Assembly (NCBI GenBank): GCA_039090855.1
Contig: CM076996.1
Location: 49,256,469-49,320,468 of the forward strand
Direction: 5' to 3'
Length of the DNA stretch: 64,000 bases
Source: Macrothele yani
Lineage: Eukaryota > Arthropoda > Arachnida > Araneae > Macrothelidae
Below the pieces are notes generated by a model. It saw only the letters and a list, made by a program, of their open reading frames with translations, was not told where the DNA came from and searched no databases. The stretch's first letter is position 1, and every line of letters begins with the position of its first letter. The translations under genes and the position numbers were made by a program. Of the stretch, positions 10,694 through 20,949 are shown one piece after another.

Positions 10694-11059
10694 GTGGACC
10701 TGGAAGATGCGGGAGTATATACTATACCCCTCTTGTACCCGGACGGAACAAACAAGAACTATGTGGGCATGACCAAGAGGTCTCTGAGACTAAGACTCCA
10801 GGAACATCAAAGAGATGTCAAAAGAGGACTTCTCACTACGACACTAGCGCGTGAAGTCGCCAACAACTCTGCAACACCTCTGTGGGGACAATTAAATAAA
10901 ATAGCACGATACACAACCGCCAGAGCCACCCTCCTCAAAGAAACTATAGAAATCCTATCCAGTCACGGGATATGTAACGAGGAAACGTCAATGGACCTGC
11001 CACATGTATGGCGAACGCTCATTAATACGCGCTCTCCTAGTCACACATCTGGAATATGA
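10694..11059 (+). pseudogene. GIY-YIG endonuclease domain of the Penelope-like element
   Basis: The GIY-YIG nuclease nicks DNA to prime reverse transcription. The open frame contains VYTIPLLYPDG, KNYVGMTKRSLRLRLQEH and RDVKRGLL, the GIY and YIG halves of the domain. It ends with the segment ETSMDLPHVWRTLINTRS, which lies inside the right terminal repeat. It is separated from the reverse transcriptase by a stop near 10573 and frame changes. The same domain occurs at 57682-57966. Confidence 0.85.
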
Positions 11060-11246
11060 CGCACACGTTCTATAATATCTATAACAAACTTCTATTTTTG
11101 AAATCATAACTGGAACTCTGTTTTTTTGTTTGTTTTTTTGTTTTTGCATTGGAACACTTCTGCCTGAAGAAGCCACCCGTGGTGGTGAAAGCTAGCGTGT
11201 TTGTACTAGTGTTTCTAATATTACACTAATAAAACGGATTTAAGCG
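10973..11246 (+). repeat. right inverted terminal repeat of Penelope-like element 1
   Basis: It is the reverse complement of 8990-9266. It begins within the last codons of the endonuclease frame and ends next to the 12-bp target duplication. An oligo-T and GTTTG tract (11120-11150) is more expanded here than in the left copy. Confidence 0.88.
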
Positions 11247-11298
11247 TTTTTAGTAATAATATACCCATTCCAGCTCTTATTTTCTTTCACAGCGCCAT

Positions 11299-11425
11299 TC
11301 TTCCTGAACTGTCTGTGATAGCAACAGCGAATACGACAGTTTAGGAAGAATGAAGAGTTCAGGAAAAATGTTCCTATCACCGACAGTTCAGGACGAATGG
11401 GGAACTGTCGGTGACAGCAACATAT
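11299..11425. repeat. short inverted repeats, MITE-like
   Basis: Three copies of GAACTGTCKGTGAYAGCAAC-type sequence occur in both orientations. The last two form a hairpin (11367-11388 against 11400-11422) with 22-bp arms. A related sequence is found in the mariner-like gene near 8449-8473. This may be a rearranged end of that family. Confidence 0.6.
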
Positions 11426-11439
11426 ATATGCACTATCTA

Positions 11440-12638
11440 CCAACAAGTAATTGGACACCTGTGATAGCAAAAAAAAAAATCGAAGTTTATTCACCTTTAA
11501 TAGTTGGTGGAGCATCCACGAGCGGCGATTAGAGCTGCGACCCTACGGGGCATACTCTCAACCAGGCGTTGTACGACGGCTAGAGATCTTTTCTTCCACT
11601 CGGCTTGGAAAAGACAGGTAAGTTCCTTCACCGATTTCGGACGGTGGGGGCACCCCTTAAGTCGACTCTCCAACTCTTCCCAGAGGTGCCCGATAGGTTT
11701 AAGGTCCGGGCTCTGCGCAGGCCAGTCCATTCGATTAACCGCATTGTCACCATACCAAGCCATGGTGGACCTCGCAACATGACAGGGGGCATTGTCATCC
11801 TGAAAGTAACATGGGTCCACCCCGTAAAACTGCCACAACGTAGGAAGCACATGGTCATCCAAAATGGTGCAGTAGGTCTCGGCGTTGAGTCTACCAGGAA
11901 TTGCTACCAAGGATCCCGTGCCATACCAGGAGAAACAGCCCCATAGCATAATTCCACCGCCGCCGAACAGTTGGCACAATACATTCCGGCAGGCGGCGTT
12001 CTCCAGGCAGACGGCAAACCCAGACCCTGCCATCTGAACGGTAGAGAGTGAACCTTGATTCGTCGCTCCAGAGAACCTGTTTCCACTTTTCAACGTTCCA
12101 CTGTCGACGTTCTTTTCACCACGTTAGCCGAGCAGCGCTATTGGACTTGGTGATCAAAGGCTTGTGGGCGGCAGCACGTCTATGATAACCGAGCAGATGG
12201 GCTTCCTTACGGATGGTATTCATCAAAAGAGCACTCCCGGATGCCTGTTGAAACTCCTCGGGGATGTGGCCCATCGATTTGGTGCGGTTCTTCCGAATAT
12301 CTTTGGCCAGCACCCGTCGGTCTCTAACTCCCAGTTTTGTGGGTGTGCGGGGTCGGGGCACATTCCGACAGTCACCTCTCATCTTCCACTTGCCAATCAC
12401 GTATGCCTCTGTCGATTGTGGGTACTTCAACTCGCAGGATATGTCACGTATGGATCGGCCATTTCTGTGATACCCGACGATTACATTTTTCTCGAAATCG
12501 GAGAGCTCCGAACTGCGTGGCATCTTGCATGCGACTGGTTGCGTTGTTGTTTCCCACACGATATTTAACGGCGGCGGCCGTGAAGTGTATCAGGACCGCA
12601 GATATCGTCGATTGCAGGGGTGTCCAATTACTTGTTGG
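11440..12638 (-). mobile_element. Tc1-like element of the CCAACAAGTAATTGGACACC family
   Basis: The inverted ends CCAACAAGTAATTGGACACC (11440) and its exact complement (ending 12638) are flanked by TA at 11438-11439 and 12639-12640. The length of 1199 bp is typical, and the transposase lies on the minus strand. This subgroup resembles fish-type Tc1 transposases more than the other families here. Confidence 0.92.
11497..12523 (-). pseudogene. Tc1-like transposase with E-to-G at the third catalytic position
   Basis: The N terminus starts with MPRSSELSDFEKNVIVGYHR (12523). A frameshift near 12100 separates it from the catalytic half. That half reads [29 protein letters not shown] and [19 protein letters not shown]. 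Family members have PIEHLW, so the third catalytic glutamate is glycine here. The reading ends at 11497 after [14 protein letters not shown]. Confidence 0.88.
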
Positions 12639-13012
12639 TAGATTGTGTATATTATATGTATATATATATATATTTTTTTTTTTTTTGTGGCGTTTTCAAG
12701 GGAAAGGCTTACAAAATGTATCTTCAATTTCCCATTTCCACCACAACCTAGAACTTGTGTTTCTGCCTGAATCCTTTGATTAAGGCCCACTGCAAACAGT
12801 TCTGACAGTAATGACTGCAAAGTGAAATAAAAATTACAATGTGATAGTCTGACAAAATTGAGGAGGAAGTCTTCATTTCAAATATCTAAAAACAGAATTT
12901 GTAAAAAGTATAAGGAAAAAGGACCAGCATTTCCCGATCCAAAACAAGTCAAACGAGAAAAACGAAAATTGAAAGGAACAAGAAAGATGACACCGAATTT
13001 TCGTGTGTAATA

Positions 13013-15335
13013 AGCACGTCTTTTGAATCCGTTCTGACACAAGTTAAATTCTTCAAAGCTATTCAAAGTCAATGGAACCGGTATGGAAAACAATAGTATC
13101 TGACGGAAGAAAAAAGTTTTTCAATCGGGTCTTTAATCCCTCAGATATTGCTGTACAAGGAATCGTGAGCATACGAACTTTTAGAAACAGAGTTATCGAC
13201 AAAAATAAGATGTGACTTTACGTCCCCTGGTGGGAAAACCATGCATTATTTTAGGAAGAAAGTATTCTCAAAAGATTTATCCATATGAGCGGTATCGGTC
13301 CAAGAACATCTACGCCCCCTGGCGTAGAAACCATGCAGTATTTCAAGAAGAAAATGTTCCTAAAATGTTTGTCGACATGAGTAGTATCGGTCAACAAACT
13401 AATTTTTTTCAATCGAGATTTTAGAAGCTCATATTTTGCTGCAAATACATCAGAAGCGGAAATTGAGACTTACGCAATCTGGGGGCCAAACCATTTTCTA
13501 CAAAAATTAGAAATTATGTCCAAAGGATTTCCCATCAGGAGCTGTATCCGGTGCAGAAATAATTTTGCAAATCGGAGCTTTAGAAGCAGAGATATAGGGG
13601 GAAAGTAATTTACTTTACGCCCCCAAGCGGAGTCTAGGAATTACTTGAGAATTTTGAAATTATATGAAAAACATGTCGCACTGGAATTACTATCCAACAA
13701 AGAAGGATTTTTTTAAATCGGACTCCTAGAAGTCGAGATATTAACAAAAAAATATGATATACATCTACGCCCCTGACGTAGATACCATGCAATATTTTAA
13801 GAAGAAAATGTTTCTAAAATGTTTGACGACGTGAGTAATCGGTATACAAACGTTTTTTTCAATCGAGAATTTCGAAGCTTATATTTTGCTGCAAATACAA
13901 CAGATGCGGAAATTAAGATTTGCGCCCCCTGGTGGCCAAACCATTCTTTTTGCAAAAATTAGAAATTATGTGCAAACGATTTCCCATCAGGAGCTGTATC
14001 CGGTGCAGAAAGAATTTTTCAAATCTGAGATTTAGAAGCAGAGATATTGGGGGAAACGCAATTCACTTTTACGGAAAATCTATGAGTTACTTCAAAATTT
14101 TGAAATTATATGAAACACATGTCACACTATCCAACAAAGAAGTAATTTTTCAAATTGGACTCCTAGAAATAGAGAAATTGACAAAAATAAGATATACATC
14201 TATGCCCTCTGGCGTAGAAACCATGCACTATTTTAAGAAGAAAATGTTTCTAAAAGGTTTGTCGACATGAGTAGTATCAGTCTACAAACGACGTTTTTTT
14301 CAATCGAGAATTTAGAAGCTCATATTTTGCTGCAAATACATCAGAAGAGGAAATTAAGGTTTACGCCCCCTGGTGGCAAACCATTTTTTTTTTACAAAAA
14401 TTAGAAATTATGTGCAAACGATTTCCCCATCAGGAGCTGTATCCGGTGCAGACAGAATTTTTCAAATCGGAGATATAGAAGCAGAGATATATGGAGAAAC
14501 GCAATTTACCTTTACGCCCCATAGCGGAAAGTCTATGAATTACTTGAAAATTTTGAAATTATATGAAAACATGTCACACGGAAAACACTATCCAACAAAG
14601 GAGGAATTTTTCAAAAAGAACTCCTAGAAATAGAGATATTGACAAAAATAAGATATACATCTACGCCCCCTGGCGGAGAAACTGTGGAATATTTTTGGAA
14701 GAAAATATTCCCAAAAGGTTTATCCATGTGAGTGGCATCAGTCCACGAAATAATTTTTTCAATCGATATTTTAGAAGCTCAGATTTTATGGCAAATACAT
14801 CAGAAGCAAAAATTAACACTTACGCTCCCTGGTGGCCAGAGTATTCCTTACCAAAAATTCGAAATTATATGCAAAAGATTTTCCATCAGGAAATGTATCC
14901 GCGGAAATTTTTTTTTCCAATCGGAGTTTTAGAAGAATAGTTATCGAGGAAAATGTAATGTACTTTTACGCCCCTAGCGGAAAATCTACGCGTAATTTGA
15001 AGAAGAAACTATATCTAAAATACTCTTCGACATAAATGGAATCAAAAGATAAAATAATTTTTTCAATCGGGTGTTTAGGAGCAAATATGTGGAATAAAAC
15101 GTAATTTTGAATTCGACATAATCGGCATTTACGCCCTCTAGCGGCGAAATTGTACATCGTAAAAAAAAGACGAAATGAAGATCATCATTCGCATATTTCA
15201 AGCTTTCCAATGCAAAAAGAATTTTTCAAATCGGACTAATAGTTGCAGAGATACCGTGGGTACAGGCGGACGGACGGATTGACGGACGGACAAACCGATA
15301 ACATAAGCACGATCTTTCTTTGCAAAAGACGTGCT
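13013..15335. mobile_element. TIR-bounded tandem array of about 150-bp monomers
   Basis: The 13-bp perfect inverted ends AGCACGTCTTTTG (13013-13025) and CAAAAGACGTGCT (15323-15335) enclose an array of diverged monomers. Three monomer types alternate (A with ...GGCGTAGAAACCATGCA, B with ...GGTGGCCAAACCA, C with ...AGCGGAAARTCTATGA). Together they give a higher-order unit of about 435-460 bp repeated four times from 13312. A GGACGGAC-rich segment (15262-15292) precedes the right end. Short open frames across the array repeat with it and are not convincing genes. Confidence 0.8.
13220..15145 (-). promoter_or_regulatory. thirteen CTCF-core-like motifs, one per monomer
   Basis: Each monomer carries a motif of the form ACGCCCCCTGGTGG. 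They start at 13220, 13312, 13472, 13617, 13767, 13922, 14202, 14363, 14514, 14663, 14822, 14968 and 15131; the site expected near 14069 is deleted. On the minus strand the copy at 13922 reads GCCACCAGGGGGCGC, an exact match to the known animal CTCF core CCASYAGRKGGCRS. The copies at 14363, 14663 and 14822 are close; the A and C types are weaker. All point the same way. Binding is inference. Confidence 0.45.
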
Positions 15336-16255
15336 AAAAAGGGATGGATTCTGAAGCAATCGTACTGAAGAAAACGGGAATGAAAAAAGAAACAAAGAAA
15401 ACATTGCTGAAACACTTGCAAATTGGAGTGAAAAAGTTTTGAATGTCTCATTCAGAAAACAGCAACAATCTGCAGGAGGAAAATATGTCAAATATCCTCA
15501 TTGAGAATGAAGAAAGGTTTACTTTAGTGGGTGTAAGGGGGAAAAGCAACTTAAATGAGAGATGTGATAAAGCAAAAGAACAAATACATGTAGGAATTGT
15601 CAAAACAAATTATATCATACAGTAGGTTAAGTAAGAAATGTTTATATACTTAATTTATGTACTGGGTAACAATATGGTTTGTTTTTCCCAATTATTTGTT
15701 CTTTTGATTTTTCACATTCCCTCTTGCTTCATTTGCTCTCCCCCTATGTACAGTAAAGTAAACCTTTTTTCATTCTCAATAAGAATATTTGTTTTATTTT
15801 TCCTGATGGTTTTTTTTCCATTCTGCAGATTTTAGCTCTTTTCTAAATTTGAATTTGAAAACATTTTCCACTCCAATTTTCATCAATGTTTTGTTTGTTT
15901 TTGCATTCCCGTTTTATTTATTTATTTCTTTATTGGCATGATTTCTTGAAAATCTGTTCCTGTTTATTTTCTCTTTTCGTTTTTTTTTTTTTCGTTTGAC
16001 TTGTTTTGAGTCGGGCAATGCTGGCAATCCTTTTGCCTTAGCCTTTCTGCTAATTCTGTTTTTAGAAACTTAAACTAAACCTCCTCCTCAATTTTGGCAG
16101 AGTACCACATTGTAATTTTCATTTCATCTTACAGTCATTACTGTGAGAATTTTTGGTGATGAACTTTAGGCAAAGGGCTCCGGCAGAAACACAAATTCTA
16201 GGTTGTGGTGGAAATGAAATGTACATTTTTCATACCTTGCCCTTGAAAACACTAT

Positions 16256-16864
16256 GAGAAATGGATCCTCGATATTTTGCCTACCCAGTTGATAATTTTC
16301 TAGTTGGCGTCCTTTGTTTTTTTTCCTATATTTTCCCACACTGTTGTTTTATTTAAAAACAAATGATTAAAAAAAAAACCCTCGGTATCGTCTCCTTCGT
16401 CAAGGACAGGTTCGCGAACAGGTTTACCATGTATATGTATGTGTGGGTGTATACACATGGGCGCACACGCCAAGGGATCACAATTAGAGTGGAGCTGTTC
16501 AGAGCCCTGAAAGAAAACTTCTGCGGTACGAAACGCAACCAAACTTCGTGGGAATATTTGCGACTTATGAAAAAAAAAGTTCCATTTTGTGCCACCAGGG
16601 ATAGGTGATGCTGCAAGTCCCATAAAAACGTCCAAGGACAATCGCAAAGCAAGAGGAAGTGTTCAAAGCCCTGTTCCTACTTCGCAGCTGGACGAAACGC
16701 AACCCCACGCGGCGTCACTATGCCTTGTAACATGCACTGTCGGCGTGGAAAAATACAAGATGACTACACATGTGGCAAGCTGTAATGGTTACAGAAAACA
16801 CTAAAAAGCTAACTGGAAAGTGTGATTTCCTTTTAATTTCGTCCAGGTTACAGATATGGTTCAA
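16256..16864. other. no recognisable gene
   Basis: The stretch has open frames of about 80-115 codons on both strands (16300-16652), but none shows a known motif. They overlap each other in opposite directions, which suggests chance. Confidence 0.4.
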
Positions 16865-17815
16865 TGGGTCCTATATTAAGATTTCTAAACAATGCATGCG
16901 TTTAACGACGTTCTCTTGAGTAGAACGCAACTGGTTTGTATGAATTTGTTTTACATTCTGTGTTATTCTTCCAAGACTTCCAACCATGAAACTTAGCTCT
17001 GACAAAACTTTTTTGAGATGTTCCCACAACCAAAAGTTAGAAATGTTAAGATCAGGAGAACTAGGCTGCCAGGCTGTGGAAAATGCACGACTAATCACTT
17101 TTCTGTTGGTAAATTGTCGTCGTAGCAACTGCTGAAACAATGCACTATGAGGAGGTGTTCCATCCTGCATAAATATATTCGAGTCAAGACAATTAAAGAG
17201 GCAGAAGTTGCGGGACCACAAGTTGTGGAGCATTTCTCGATATCAGTGGGCATTGACGGCACAAGTCACTGCTTAGGTTGCAATATTTTTTTCTAAAAAA
17301 TACGGCTCGGTGATGAAAGATGCCGTAAAACCACACCATATACTGTAACTTTCGGAGAGTGCAACGGGATCTCTTTACATACACGAGGGTTTTTATCAGT
17401 CCAAATATGGCAATTCTGAGTTTTAACAGTGCTGTGTAAATGGAAATAAGCTTCGTCAGTCCACAACATCTTCCACGGTCATGCATCCTTCACCTCTCCT
17501 GCGGGCCAGAAATGTCAGAGCAAACGTCTGTCGGGTTCCCGTATAACCATGAAGCAATTTTTGGGTGTGGGGGATTTGTAGGGATAAAACTTCAGCAAGT
17601 TGCACAAAATCTTCCACACCGTTGTGTACTGCACATACAGTTCCCATGATTTTGCTTGGGTTCTGTTGGAACTTGGTGTGCTATCCATTCGATGCGCCAC
17701 GATGGCAGTAGCAACTTTTACCGCCGCTAGTTTGGGCCTTTTTTCTGGTCTCATTGCTGAAGATCCGGTATTCTCAAATCGTACAATCATTTCTTGCAGT
17801 TTCTAATAGTCATTG
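16865..17815 (-). pseudogene. DD41D mariner-like transposase relic
   Basis: The minus strand reads an N-terminal region ending in ELYVQYTTVWKILCNLL and KFYPYKSP (17790-17515). Catalytic blocks follow: FMQDGTPPHSALFQQLLRR and SSPDLNISNFWLWEHLKK (17233-16980). Forty-one residues lie between the D of MQDG and the N of ISNF, so the spacing is DD41D but the last aspartate is asparagine. Several frameshifts exist. It is related to the copies at 7.5-9 kb and 37.9-38.7 kb. Confidence 0.8.
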
Positions 17816-18674
17816 GACGTCGTCCCGTGTGCTTCAGTTGTCGGAATTATCGAAAGGTAGCAGTTTCATTAGCACTGTTTTGATGACACGCTGCAGACAC
17901 ACTAAGGGACCTAATGTGTCCCACCACGAGAAGGCTCCCCAAACCATCACAGAGCCACCACCGCCTTGAACAAAGCCGACTTGACTCGATGGGGTTATGT
18001 CCTCATGCTGCTGGCGCCGCACCAGCACCCTCCAGTAAGCTTGGTACAGCGGAAAACGGGATTTATCTGATCACACGAAGTGGCGCTACTCCGCATAGGT
18101 CTACTTTTTTCTCCCTGGCACTAGGCGAGGCGTAATGTCCGATGACGAGTAGTCACCAGTGGCACAATAGTAGGGCGTCGGCTCCCATAGTCCAGGGTGT
18201 GCAGGGTGCTCTGTACTGTTAGCTTGCTGAAGCTGCTTTTGCCTCCGACGTTTAACCTGGATGTAATTTGCGCCACCGTTGCCCGACGGTCGGTCTGTAC
18301 GAGCTTCCATAATCTACGTCGATTCCGGTCATCAGTGGCGTGTAGTCGGCCACAGTTCTCCTTCTCAGCGCAGGTGCACCCGTCGATGTTATACTCACGG
18401 CATGCCCTTGATACGGTTGCCCTAGGAAGACCCAGAGTTCTTACCACTTGAGCGATAGAATGACCCATCTCTCTTGGGTTGACAATGTGTTCACAATCAA
18501 AGTCGCTCAGATCGCCACGTTTACTCATGTTTGTCGATTGGGATGCGCTGTTGCAAGGTCCTGTTGTCTGCTTATTAATCGTCTGTGTTTGGTTTGGTTC
18601 TGTTCCACTATGCGCAGGGGATGCCCATGTCAACTACCCATCACCCCTATCTCTAATGTTTTGTCAACTGAGTG
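17816..18674 (-). pseudogene. Tc1-like element remnant, N-terminal half only
   Basis: The right end CACTCAGTTGACAAAACATT (complement ending 18674) is followed by TA (18675-18676). The minus-strand transposase starts at MSKRGDLSDFDCEHIVNPRE (18528) with both helix-turn-helix units. It continues to GGGGSVMVWGAFSWWDTLG near 17960. The catalytic C-terminal half and the left terminus are missing; the DD41D mariner relic lies where they should be. Confidence 0.82.
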
Positions 18675-18676
18675 TA

Positions 18677-19344
18677 CATTATGTACAGCAACAAGCTGCT
18701 GTTTACAAAAAAAGCATTTAAACGGATGATTATATAAGTACTAGTGCATAATGAAGAAAGCAACTGTAGCTGGTTCACACTATGAAAGTAAAGTATTGGG
18801 TGTGCTTGAATAGTTTATTTTAAAACAGCGATGAAATACCAACTGTTCGGTTGCCTATCCAAACAGTTGACAACTAGAGAACCACTGGGTCACAAAAATG
18901 GAGATTCCTCGAATCAGGATATACATATGATACTCAGTTTGCTGTCAAGCACGCAATTTACTCAGAAATATTATTTGGAACATCCTCTAGGCAAAACAAC
19001 ATCACAACTGCAGAAAATGTATATCGGGGTAATTGAAAATCATAGAAAACCCACTTGATGTTAACGAAAATGTAACTTCAAAGTCTGTGCTTTTTCATAA
19101 ATTGAAAATGCTTCAAGGTTAAGGGGCAATAATATCGGTAAGTCTGCGTACCATCATAAATTTTAGAATGGATATAAGGTTGGAGGCCATTTATCAGATG
19201 TATTTGGCATTACACGGTAGACGAAATAGCGAGCTTTTCATGAGATGGAGGAACTTAAGGATTTAGAGCTGCTTGTGCACAGCTTCTTAATGAGAAAAGT
19301 GCAATAATACGTCAACATTCAATTTAATAATCGAGGGAAGTGAA
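18677..19344. other. no recognisable gene
   Basis: Only a 75-codon open frame (18831-19058) without recognisable motifs is present, in otherwise AT-rich spacer. Confidence 0.45.
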
Positions 19345-19555
19345 CCATCCCGATGGCGCAGTGGGCTAAACGCTAGCTTCTGATTGTTTCTCTGAGGGGG
19401 CTGGGTTCGAGCCTTGAAGAAGCATGAGGTATCTGTTGGCCATGTGGTAGTGGATCTCTCTTTTCTCTGAAGCCAGTGATTCCAAATCAGGGACGGCCGA
19501 CTACTTATAGCCCTTAGTATTTCGCACGGTGATCATTAAATCACAAAATAAAAAC
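19345..19555 (+). repeat. SINE family 1, old copy
   Basis: The copy begins CCATCCCGATGGCGCAGTGG with a tRNA-like A box and has a degraded B box (GGGTTCGAGCC). The body GATTCCAAATCAGGGACGGC and tail CACGGTGATCATTAAATC are diverged from the young copies at 41 kb. Confidence 0.8.
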
Positions 19556-19629
19556 AAAAGCGATGGCGAGTTTTTCTTGACCGACACAGAGGGTTCTGAA
19601 GGCCTCACAATTGGGCCTTCTATTTTTCT

Positions 19630-19783
19630 TTTAGTTTAGGGGTTTAATAACCATCGTGAACAACTTGATGGGCTACAAGCAGCCGCCCGTCTCTAGTTTA
19701 GGGCCACTGGTTGTTGGGAACGGATAGAACCAGTGCCGAAAGACAACCACAACATCCATGACTTACCGGGGCGGCACAACGGA
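19630..19783 (-). repeat. SINE family 1, old inverted copy
   Basis: On the plus strand it starts from the tail (TTTAATAACCATCGTGAACA) and ends in the head GGGGCGGC. The B-box region is deleted. Confidence 0.75.
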
Positions 19784-20144
19784 ACCTGTGATCGGGATAA
19801 TGCACTTTAACCTTTTAACGACCATGACCTCATAATCTTTAACACTCTAAATAGCATAACGCACGAAACTATCTTTTGATTCACTTTTTTGCTTAATAAC
19901 AACAATAGTGACTGAAGGTGAGCCCAGCTGATTCCTCATATGTCGTACAAAAACGGGTAGAAAATCTGACTCACTCTGGGCAGGCGTTTTGGTCGTTTGT
20001 ATGTACGGGCGGTTTGGGCGTTATATTCCTTAAAGGATTAAAGAAGAAGAGGATGCACATGTTTCAGGTCGTCTGTTATTAGCTCGGTTAGATGAGGCAC
20101 CAATAAGAGAATTAGGGCAGAGTCCAGGGTAGAGGTCACCATTT

Positions 20145-20283
20145 TTAAGTTTATTTCGAGGTTTAACGACTTCTATGAGCAGCACGTAGTGATATATACA
20201 GTCACTCGTCCATAATTTGGGCTATTGGTTCCGGGGAAGGGACACAACCAGCACCGTATGAGAAACACAGCACCGATTCATCA
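20145..20283 (-). repeat. SINE family 1, partial inverted copy
   Basis: The tail (GAGGTTTAACGACTTCTATG) and body (TTGGTTCCGGGGAAGGGA) are present; the head is lost or merged with the next copy. Confidence 0.7.
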
Positions 20284-20520
20284 TACGGGGCTGCTCCGGT
20301 GGACGAGTTGAGTAGTATGAGGCGTTGGATTCTTAACCATTTATCGGAGATGGATCCGGGCTCGAATTCCGGTGAGGAACGAATGCTGTGTTTGTCTTAC
20401 GGCACTGTGTGTCTCTCTCTTTCCCGGAACTAGTCGCCCTAAATCAGAGACGGGCGACTCGATTACTTACAGCCCATTCAGTTGTTCGTAGCGGTCGTTA
20501 AAGCCTCAAACAAGCAAACA
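20284..20520 (+). repeat. SINE family 1, copy abutting an inverted one
   Basis: The head GCTGCTCCGGTGGACGAGTT, the B box GGGCTCGAATTCCGG and the body through GCGGTCGTTAAAGCCTC are visible. It lies head to head with the previous copy. Confidence 0.8.
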
Positions 20521-20660
20521 GCATCATCGGTGACTGGAACCCAGGCTTGGACAATTAGAGTGAAACCTGTTCATCTGACGAATGTATCACTGAGGGAGGC
20601 AATCGTCGTCTATGGCAGAATTTTTTATTATTAGGATTGCCTTTGCATCATTAAGTATAA

Positions 20661-20860
20661 AAAGTATCGAAATTTTTATCATTAAAATTTTTTATTTGTG
20701 TCCTGGATCACGAAAAATGCTAACAGGCAAAGTGAATTATGCAGTATCAACAAAGAAACCGTGATAAATGTGCGCGTTTATTTAAGTTCGAAATTTGTAC
20801 TTATGATCCAGAACACAAAAAATAAAAGGCTATTTTAGTTATAAAATTTCGGTACTTTTC
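20661..20860. repeat. foldback (MITE-like) inverted repeat
   Basis: The left arm 20661-20710 and right arm 20803-20860 are imperfect inverted copies of about 50 bp. Shared parts are GTATCGAAATTTT and TTTTTTATTTGTGTCCTGGA. The central spacer has no coding potential. Confidence 0.75.
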
Positions 20861-20862
20861 AT

Positions 20863-20949
20863 GACTAAAAAATGGTTGCGCATCTAAATTGTTTAGATGC
20901 GCAACCATTTTTTTAGTCCTTTATCAGATGCGCAACCATTTTTTTAGTC
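20863..20949. repeat. long hairpin plus a third copy of its arm
   Basis: GACTAAAAAATGGTTGCGCA at 20863 begins a 26-base arm that pairs with 20893-20918 over a three-base loop, differing by one extra T. The right arm is then repeated in direct orientation at 20924-20949. It follows directly on the MITE-like foldback. Confidence 0.9.

Larger units (their letters stand above)
8961..11254 (+). mobile_element. Penelope-like element with inverted terminal repeats
   Basis: The element encodes a Penelope-type reverse transcriptase and a GIY-YIG endonuclease domain. It is flanked by the perfect 12-bp duplication AATAATATACCC (8949-8960 and 11255-11266) within a mariner relic. Both ends carry about 270 bp of the same sequence in inverted orientation. 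The left copy is preceded by about 29 extra bases (8961-8989). Penelope-like elements are known to carry terminal repeats in direct or inverted arrangement and to be 5' truncated, and this copy fits that pattern. Confidence 0.88.
12686..16255. mobile_element. large foldback element, left arm split by an insertion
   Basis: The left arm is 12686 to about 12990 plus about 15345-15620. The right arm is 15661-16255, its reverse complement at roughly 75-80 percent identity by eye. Anchors are CCACCACAACCTAGAA, AAATTGAGGAGG, AAAACAAGTCAAACGA, AACGGGAATG, ATTGAGAATGAA and GGTTTACTTTA. The loop is about 40 bases. With the inserted array removed, the two arms are almost equal in length (about 585 and 595 bp). 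No transposase is visible. A (TA)n and T-run abuts the left end. Confidence 0.78.

Noticed and set aside
11504..12783. Plus-strand open frames up to 148 codons
   Set aside because: Antisense to the Tc1 transposase at 11497-12523; no independent motif.
13920..14940. Open frames of 84-125 codons in the monomer array
   Set aside because: They repeat with the monomers, are disrupted in each unit by different indels, and have no protein motif; they follow from the repeat sequence.
13013..15335. CRISPR-like array
   Set aside because: The units are about 150 bp and diverged with no constant repeat and unique spacer pattern, and the context is an animal genome.
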